Both the position numbers and the translations under genes were made by a program. The notes beneath the pieces are model-generated. The model searched no databases. It saw only the letters and a program-made list of their open reading frames with translations, and was not told the DNA's origin. Of a DNA stretch of 64,000 nt, positions 57,196 through 64,000 are shown piece by piece. This DNA comes from Xylanimonas allomyrinae (GTDB taxonomy: Bacteria; Actinomycetota; Actinomycetes; Actinomycetales; Cellulomonadaceae). The stretch spans positions 3,658,001 through 3,722,000 of the forward strand of contig NZ_CP035495.1 in NCBI RefSeq assembly GCF_004135345.1, read 5' to 3'. Numbering within the stretch: position 1 is the stretch's first letter; the number at the start of each line of letters is the position of its first letter.

Positions 57196-60100
57196 ATGTC
57201 GAGCCGAGACCGAGAGGGCTTGAGGTGTGGCCGAGCGGCGTTGACGGTCGGCGCTCTGGTCGCTGCGCTGGCCGTTGGTCCGCTGGGCGTGATCGACGCC
57301 CTCGCGGATCCGTCGGCAGGCGGCTCGGCCATGATTCTCGAGAGATTCGCGGGCTCCTCGGTCGAGGACCCCAAGTTCATCGGCTTGGGCAGCGCATGCC
57401 TGACGGGTGCGTCGGCAGGGTCCGTCCCGCCGACCGGGCAGTCGAACCTCAGCAACTGTGACGGCTTCCGGGTCGGCCCCGTTCCGTCCCAGGGCACCGG
57501 CGGTGGTGGCGGCGGGTGGCTTCAGCTGACCGACGCCAGCGGCGGCAACATGAACAACAACGGCAACGGCGCCGGCTCGTCGGCGGCCCGCGCAGGAGGC
57601 GTGCTGTTCAACCAGGCGCTCCCCGCAACCGCCGGCCTGCACGCGCGTTTCGAGCAGGCCCAGTACGGCGGCTTCGTCAACGGGACACGTGACGCGCCCG
57701 AGGGCACGTTCCGCAGCTGGGGGGCCGACGGCATCAGCTTCATCCTGACGGACGGCAACTTCACGCTCACCGAGACCGGTCAGACGGGAGGCTCTCTCGG
57801 ATACGCGCAGTCGGGCAACGGGCCCGGTGTGGCCGGCGGGTTCCTCGGTCTCGGGCTGGACGCGTGGGGCAACTACCCCCGTGCGTCTGGTGCGCTCGGC
57901 GCCGGTTGTGCGGCGGCGGGGCAGAACCCCGGGCTGAGCGGGAGCTCGACGCTCCGGGACTCGGTCGCGCTACGCGGCCCCGGGTGGCAGGACTCGAACG
58001 GGAAGTGGACCCAGGGCTACTGCCTGCTCGCGGTCAACCAGCTGTCGTCGGGGAGCCTGCGCGAGCCGTGGGACCCGGCACTGGGCAACTCGGCCGACCC
58101 CGCGGACCACGATCTCTTCGCCGCCAAGGCGGCGCGGAAGGTCGACGTCGAGATCTCGCCCGCGGACCCCGACGGGTCGGCGATCATCACGGTCCAGCTC
58201 CAGTTCGCCGAGGGGGGCCGTGGCACACGGCCCTGTCCGCGAGGGTGCAAGACCTGCCGGCCACGTACAAGTTCGGCCTCGTGTCCTCGACGGGCAACGC
58301 GGGCGACGTCCACCTGGTGCGCAACCTCGCGATCGGCACGGTCAACCCGCTGACCGGCCTGACCTTGGTGAAGGCCGAGGACAACGCGAGCCCGCTGTTC
58401 CGCCCTGGGGGATACGCCGAGGGCGACAAGATCCCGTACACGATCGTCGTGTCGAACTTCGGCGAGGAAGCCGTCAACGACCTGGTCGTCTCGGACCCGC
58501 TCATCGACGACCTCGTGTGCCCGTCGACCCGTCTGGCGGCCCAGGAGAGGCCCGGTGCCAGCATCACCTGCACCGGCACGCACACGCTGACTGCGTCTGA
58601 AGCCACGAACCCGAGCGGCACGTTCGTGAACGCGGCCTCCGCGGCGGGGACGTCCGACCTCGGTGGCGGTCCCGTCACGTCGGACGTCTCGACCGCGACC
58701 GTGCGCGTGGTCGCGCCGGTGCCGGCGCTGGCCGTGGTGAAGCGGGCGTCCGTTGCTGATGTGAACAGGAGCGGGGTGACTGATGCGGGGGACGTGGTCA
58801 GTTACTCGTTCGAGGTGACGAACACGGGCAATGTGACGTTGGCTCCGGTGACGGTCTCGGACGGGATGCTGGGTCTGGTCGATGCGGCGTGTGCGGGTGT
58901 TCTGGCTCCGGACGAGTCGGTGGTCTGTGCGGCGACCGGGTCTCGCACGGTGACGGAGGCTGATCTGGGGGCGCCGTTGGTCAACACGGTGACGGCGACG
59001 GGTGTGCCGCCCGAGGGGTCGGGTCTGGCGCCGGTTGAGGCCTTGGGCGTGGTGTCGTCGGAGGTGGCCGATGCGACGACGGGTCTGGTGTTGGTGAAGT
59101 CCGCGGTGGTCGACGGGCCTGACCAGATCGGTGATGTGGGCGAGGTGGTCCGGTATGAGTTCGATGTGACGAACACGGGCACGATCAGCCTGGCTCCGGT
59201 GGTGGTCGACGATCCTGGTCTGGGGCTGGTGAGGTTGCGGTGTGCGGAGGTGCTGGCTCCGGGGGCGTCGGCGAGGTGTGCCGGCGGGAGGGCTCACACG
59301 GTCACGGAGGGTGATCTGGTCGCGGGCCGGGTGACGAACACGGCGACGGCGACGGGTGTCTCCACGCGTGCGGACGTGCCGGATCCTGAGCCGGTCACCA
59401 GTACGGCGGTCGTCGAGACTCGCGCGCCGGTGCCGGCGCTGGCCGTGGTGAAGCGGGCGTCCGTTGCTGATGTGAACAGGAGCGGGGTGACTGATGCGGG
59501 GGACGTGGTCAGTTACTCGTTCGAGGTGACGAACACGGGCAATGTGACGTTGGCTCCGGTGACGGTCTCGGACGGGATGCTGGGTCTGGTCGATGCGGCG
59601 TGTGCGGGTGTTCTGGCTCCGGACGAGTCGGTGGTCTGTGCGGCGACCGGGTCTCGCACGGTGACGGAGGCTGATCTGGGGGCGCCGTTGGTCAACACGG
59701 TGACGGCGACGGGTGTGCCGCCCGAGGGGTCGGGTCTGGCGCCGGTTGAGGCCTTGGGCGTGGTGTCGTCGGAGGTGGCCGATGCGACGACGGGTCTGGT
59801 GTTGGTGAAGTCCGCGGTGGTCGACGGGCCTGACCAGATCGGTGATGTGGGCGAGGTGGTCCGGTATGAGTTCGATGTGACGAACACGGGCACGATCAGC
59901 CTGGCTCCGGTGGTGGTCGACGATCCTGGTCTGGGGCTGGTGAGGTTGCGGTGTGCGGAGGTGCTGGCTCCGGGGGCGTCGGCGAGGTGTGCCGGCGGGA
60001 GGGCTCACACGGTCACGGAGGGTGATCTGGTCGCGGGCCGGGTGACGAACACGGCGACGGCGACGGGTGTCTCCACGCGTGCGGACGTGCCGGATCCTGA

Positions 60101-60764
60101 GCCGGTCACCAGTACGGCGGTCGTCGAGACTCGCGGGCCGGTGACGGGGTTGACGGTGGTCAAGCGGGCGGCACTGTCCGGGGGGAACGGTCTGGGTGTG
60201 GCCACCGTGGGCAACCGCGTCAGCTACTCGTTCGAGGTGACGAACACGGGCAATGTGACATTGGCTCCGGTGACGGTCTCGGACGGGATGCTGGGTCTGG
60301 TCGATGCGGCGTGTGCGGGTGTCCTGGCTCCGGGCGAGTCGGTGGTCTGCACGGCGACCGGAACGCACACCGTCTCCGAGGAGGACGCCCGCGCGTCGCG
60401 GGTTCGCAACACGGTGACGGCGACCGGGGTGCCGCCCGCAGGCGCCGGTGATCCTGTCACCAGTGCGGACACCGTCGAGACTCCCGTGCACCTGCCGCCG
60501 TTGCCGGCCCCGCTGCCGCCTCGGACGACCTCGCCGACCGCGGCTCAGGCGACCTCGCTGGCCACGGCATCGCTCGTGGTCTCTCGCGCAACGCCCAGTG
60601 GCCGCGGCGCATCGGTCCACACCGGCGGGCAGGGCTCCGAGCCGGCCGGTTCGGTGCTGGCACCGCTCGCGCTGCTCGCCGTCGGCATGATGGTGGCCTG
60701 CCCGAGCGCGGTCGTCGCCCGCAGACGGCACGACGCACGCAGGGGGCCCGGGCTCAGCTGCTGA
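57196..60764 (+). CDS. Secreted lectin-like/DUF11-repeat surface adhesin, frame broken once
   Basis: Surface protein of about 1,189 aa as a composite. A signal peptide (cleavage near ALA at residue 36) precedes an L-type lectin-like domain (SWGADGISFILTDG, GGFLGLGLDAWGNY). Six DUF11-type beta-sandwich repeats follow, marked by FEVTNTGNVTLAPVTVSD. The C-terminus has a Pro-rich linker, a weak sorting-like TGG, a hydrophobic helix and RRRH. The frame breaks at the G run 58212-58217; one extra base gives FAEGGPWHTALSARVQDLP. Repeats 2-3 and 4-5 are an exact duplication. Third codon positions in the repeats are less GC-rich than in neighbouring genes. Confidence 0.85.
58713..60134 (+). repeat. Exact 711-bp tandem duplication (two copies)
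   Basis: 58713-59423 and 59424-60134 appear identical base for base by eye and encode 237 residues, two DUF11 domains, per copy. A diverged further half-copy follows to about 60480. Identity in a coding repeat suggests very recent duplication or gene conversion. Confidence 0.9.
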
Positions 60765-60781
60765 CGCGACCCGCGACCCGG

Positions 60782-61822
60782 CTACTCCTCTGGGGTCGGA
60801 TCGCCCGCAGGTGTCCGGCGCAACCGGCGCGCGATCGACCGCGCCGGCCGCCACGCTGCCGCGGCGACGAGAGCGATCACGCCCGCCCCCACCCAGGGCG
60901 CGGCCCAGGACGACGCCTCGCCGGTGAGCGGGTCCGACGGGACGTACCCGTCGGATGCCTGCGGCCGGACGTCGAGGTGTGCGGACGCGCGGACGACGGG
61001 CGGCGCGTCGTCGAAGGTCTCGGTGAGGCGCACGCTCTGCCCGGGCAGGAGCGCGGGCACGTCGGCGGTGTGCGCGCGGGAGTGCCACAGGCCGCCCAGG
61101 CCCGCGGCGTCGACCGTGGTGGTGGCGGACTGCGCGAGGTTTCCGGTGTTGGTGAGCCGGTAGGCGACCGTCAGCCTGCCGAGCCCGAACCCGGCCGCGG
61201 CGGGGCGGTACGTGGTCGTCACGTCGGTCAGGGCGAGGCCGGCCGTCACGGGTCCGGGAACGGAGACGACCACTCGCGCACCGACGCGCAGGTCGAGCCG
61301 GACGCTCGAGGCGTCGGTCGCGGCGTCGCCCGCGTGTACGGACGTCACGATGCCGCCGCCGTGGTCGCCGGGCGTGACGTCGGGCGGCACCGTGACCCGG
61401 AACGGCAGGTCGACGCGCTTGCCGGCGGGGACGGTCACGACGGGCGCGTCGAACCCGATCCACGCGCCGACGTCGCGTCGCGGCTCGTCCCGGGCGGCGA
61501 CGGTGAAGTCGCCGCCGGCGGTGATCGCGGCGTCGGCGGCGTACACGTCGAGGGTGACGTCGTGCGCGGACAGGTTCGAGATGGAGACGGTGTCGGTCAC
61601 CGACTGCCCCGGTTCGAGCACGAGGTCGAACGCGGAGCGGGCCGTGCCGCTGCCGGCCGGCGCGGGGGACACGCCCCAGCGGAGGGTGTCGGCGTCCTCG
61701 GTGTGTGTCGCGCTCGTCGGCACCGCGGTCGCCGCGGTGGCCGTCCCGAGGAGGGCGACGGCCACGACGCCCAGGGCGGCCAGGGCAAGGAGGGCGCGGG
61801 AGGCGGTCTGAGGACCGTGCAT
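60782..61822 (-). CDS. DUF916 (WxL-associated) membrane-anchored surface protein
   Basis: A 346-aa protein with a signal peptide, two Ig-like domains of the DUF916 type (FDLVLEPGQSVTDTVSISNL, GAWIGFDAPVVTVPAGKR, VTPGDHGGGIVTS), a C-terminal transmembrane helix and a basic tail (RPARSIARRLRR). In Firmicutes, DUF916 proteins anchor WxL-domain proteins to peptidoglycan. ATG 61822 has GAGG at good spacing and is preferred over ATG 61846. It lies downstream of the peptidase in the same orientation. Confidence 0.88.
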   Translation of the reverse strand: MHGPQTASRALLALAALGVVAVALLGTATAATAVPTSATHTEDADTLRWGVSPAPAGSGTARSAFDLVLEPGQSVTDTVSISNLSAHDVTLDVYAADAAITAGGDFTVAARDEPRRDVGAWIGFDAPVVTVPAGKRVDLPFRVTVPPDVTPGDHGGGIVTSVHAGDAATDASSVRLDLRVGARVVVSVPGPVTAGLALTDVTTTYRPAAAGFGLGRLTVAYRLTNTGNLAQSATTTVDAAGLGGLWHSRAHTADVPALLPGQSVRLTETFDDAPPVVRASAHLDVRPQASDGYVPSDPLTGEASSWAAPWVGAGVIALVAAAAWRPARSIARRLRRTPAGDPTPEE

Positions 61823-61848
61823 GGTGAGCCTCGCAGGGACGGGCATCG

Positions 61849-61888
61849 CCCGGTGCGGGGCCGCCCGCAGGGGCAGCCCCGCACCGGG
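61849..61888 (-). terminator. Hairpin between peptidase and DUF916 genes
   Basis: A perfect 12-bp stem (61849-61860 with 61877-61888) between the two leftward genes. No T tract. It may attenuate or separate their transcripts. Confidence 0.5.
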
Positions 61889-61899
61889 CAGGTGCGGCG

Positions 61900-61931
61900 G
61901 GATCAGATCAGGGTGGGATCAGATCAGGGTG
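61900..61931. repeat. 16-bp tandem duplication over the peptidase stop codon
   Basis: GGATCAGATCAGGGTG occurs twice in succession (61900-61915, 61916-61931). The second copy contains the stop codon and last codons of the peptidase. Confidence 0.8.
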
Positions 61932-64000
61932 AGCGTGAGCACCCCGGTGTAGACGCCCGCGCGGGCGGTGCCGGGGATGCCGAGGTCGAGGCGGCCGCCG
62001 GCGCCGAACTGCCCCGCCGAGGCGCCCAGGGGCGCCGCCGCGAGCGTCTGCGGCACGCTGAGCCCGCCGTCGGCCGCGGGCGCGATGCGCGGTCCGGCGG
62101 CCACGGACGGCGCCTCGTCGTCGGCGGTGACCAGGCCCAGACCGGAGGTGCTGACCGCGGCGGTCGGCTCCCAGCCGAGGTTGGCGGCCAGGATGCGGCC
62201 ACCGGAGGAGGAGCCGAAGTCGGACGTCTCGCCCGCGAGCACCCAGCCTGCGGACGTGCCGCGCCCGTCGGACACCGACACCGGGACGAGGTCACCGGAG
62301 GCGATCTGGTCGGCGCCGGTCAGGGTGACCTGCGACAGCGGCACGGTGGCCGTGTCCGGGACCTCGAGCGCGAGCACGCCGGGCTGGACGTCGGCCACGA
62401 CGAGCTCGTGCCCGGCGCCGGGGCCGGCGGCGAGCGGGTCCAGCCAGCGCGTCTGCCACGGCCCCCAGCCGGCCGAGCTCTTGGCCCGCACGTGGACCTC
62501 CTGGCGCTGGTGCACGTCGGCGCTCGGCGCGACCGAGCCGGCGAAGGACGCCGTCACGCCCGACGACGTCAGCGGCACCGACCGGGGAGCGGCGCTCGCC
62601 GGGGTGTCCCCGACGACCACCTGGACGTCCGTGACCTCGTGGGTCGCGGGGCGCCGGGACGCGGCCGCGGGGTGGTTGCCCAGCGTGTCGTCGCTGGCCA
62701 CGCCGGCGACGGACACCGAGCCGTCGCCGGTGTAGGCCACGCTCACGTCGGTCACCGACGGGCCCAGGGGGAGGTGTACGGCGACCCGGCCGCCTCGGCG
62801 AGGTAGTAGATCGCCCGCTCCGTCTGCGCCCAGAACGCCGGGACGCGGCTGTAGGACGAGAAGAACCCGCCCTCGGCGCTCGAGCCGAGCTCCCACGTGT
62901 ACGCCGGGATGCCGAGCTGGTCGTAGATCCAGTCGATGTCGTTGCCGGCGTTGTTGTAGAGGATCTCGCCGGCCTTGCCGGTGTTCTGCCCGCTGAAGTA
63001 CGTCTGGCGGAACCCGAGCGTCTTGACCTGTTCGAGGTTCGGCACGTTCGCCTGGTAGTCGTAGGCGTACGGGTAGATCGCCAGGCCGCCGGACGTGTGC
63101 AGGTTGAGGAACGTGCCGCGGCGGTCGTCCGGGGCGGCGGTCGTGGTGCCGGTCTCGTACGTGCCGAAGAGCGTGGTGAGCAGCGTGGCCTCGGCGGCCG
63201 CCTCCGGCTCGGAGAAGGGGGCCGTGCCCCGGTAGGTCTGCGAGCTCGGGGTCGCCGACGTCGACGCGCCGCCCCAGTCGGTCGCGAAGTTGCGGTTCAG
63301 GTCGATGCCCGGCTGCGAGCTGGACCAGCTGGTGCTGGTCTGCACGTAGTCGGAGTCGTCGAGGTTCTTGCGCTGCCACGCCTTCGACTGGTTGACGGGG
63401 TTGCCGTCACCGGCCGCCGTCAGGCGCAGGTCGGGGTCGTCCAGGGCGTCCTCGACGAGGTCGATGCCGTCGGGGTTGTTCTGCGTCTGGACCCAGATCT
63501 CGGTGGACTGCAGGAGCTGGGTGACCTGCGGGTCCTTGCCGTAGTTGTCGAGCAGCGACACGATGTAGCGCCAGGCGATCTCCGAGGTGAGGATCTCGCG
63601 GGCGTGCGCCTGGGCGGTGAGGAAGAACCGCGGCTTGCCGTTGTCGTTGGTCTCCCAGCGGCCGTCGTGGTCCGCGCCCTCGGTGATGCGCAGCGCGACC
63701 AGGTCGTGCCCGCCGCGGCCTTGGGTCTTGAGCCACGAGTCGCCGTAGTCGACCAGCTCGACGAGCTCGGGGTAGGCCGCGGCGACGTCGCGCAGGAACT
63801 GCTCGTGCGCCGAGACGGTGCGGTACCCGCCGAAGAACGTCTCGTACTGGTTGCCCGCGATGCGCTCGGGGACCGGGTACAGGGACTGCGCCGGGGCTGC
63901 GCGCAGGGCGCGCGGCTGGGGTGCCGAGCCGATGACGTCGCCGTAGGCCCGCGTGCGGACGACGTCGACGCCGGCGGCCTCGAGGTCCTCGACCGTCGCG
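61919..64000 (-). CDS. M14 zinc carboxypeptidase with C-terminal WxL-like domain, 5' end outside window, frame broken once
   Basis: Secreted metallocarboxypeptidase; the start lies beyond base 64000. The M14 domain has the zinc motif AQAHAREILTSE (HxxE), GIDLNRNFATDWG (Arg of the substrate site), the third zinc ligand in LNLHTSGG, and catalytic Glu in YTWELGSS. A linker and Ig-like region follow. The C-terminus is a WxL-type cell-wall-binding domain: AGWVLAGETSDF, LGWEPTAAV, and a final YTGVLTLTLI. The frame breaks at the G run 62767-62771; one extra base gives SPYTSPLGPSVTDVSV. It pairs with the DUF916 protein. A peptidase fused to WxL is unusual. Confidence 0.85.

Noticed and set aside
58017-61463. 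1,148-aa open frame on the minus strand
   Set aside because: It is the Arg/His-rich shadow of the adhesin's GC-biased codons, repeats with the adhesin duplication, and has no family or start signals.

Overview
The window reads as chromosomal DNA of a high-GC Gram-positive bacterium, most likely an actinobacterium of the order Micrococcales close to Cellulomonadaceae or Promicromonosporaceae. The order is supported by AdnAB, WhiB7, a mycoredoxin (implying mycothiol), UPF0182 and DUF3107 proteins, frequent GTG starts and leaderless promoters. The family is my inference from overall gene content.

Left arm (1-24.2 kb): core actinobacterial block. It holds a DEAD-box RNA helicase, a ferritin-like protein, a DUF3107 protein, adnA-adnB, a phosphotransferase, nudC, mycoredoxin, uvrD2, whiB7 with a uORF/attenuator leader, a ThiF-like protein, a YgjP-type metallopeptidase, a DUF2342-type metalloprotease, a Lon/PDZ protease, a UPF0182 membrane protein and initiator tRNA-Met. 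The order largely parallels M. tuberculosis rhlE (Rv3211) to Rv3193c.

Middle (24.2-49 kb): carbohydrate island. Next to the tRNA lie a decayed tyrosine integrase and a 5' stump of galE. Then comes a leftward operon (DUF5107-TPR protein, galK, UDP-sugar pyrophosphorylase, galE stump) with a divergent AraC regulator. A LacI regulator and three operator-like palindromes precede a rightward series: two ABC sugar permeases, a lipoprotein binding protein, a clan GH-A-like protein, rhaI, rhaB, rhaD, rhaM, a GH112 phosphorylase, lactaldehyde reductase and a GH2 beta-galactosidase. The best reading is import of a galactose/rhamnose-containing oligosaccharide, phosphorolysis inside the cell to Gal-1-P plus L-rhamnose, entry of galactose through GalK and the pyrophosphorylase, and rhamnose breakdown to DHAP and 1,2-propanediol. 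Base composition is visibly less GC-rich in about 31-37 kb.

Right arm (49-64 kb): accessory and surface genes. It holds a PD-(D/E)XK-like protein without an obvious catalytic lysine, a DUF6308 protein, a deoxyribosyltransferase-like protein, a HAD-like protein, an orphan with two CxxC motifs, an HTTM membrane protein with a small partner, and a phytoene-desaturase-like oxidoreductase. It ends in a WxL-type surface locus: a lectin-like adhesin with DUF11 repeats, including an exact 711-bp tandem duplication, a DUF916 protein, and an M14 carboxypeptidase ending in a WxL-like domain that runs off the window.

Caution: at least eleven breaks in otherwise sound genes, plus an apparent rhaI-rhaB fusion, are all explained by one missing base, nearly always in a short G or C run. 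I read these as sequencing or assembly errors and annotate the composite genes.
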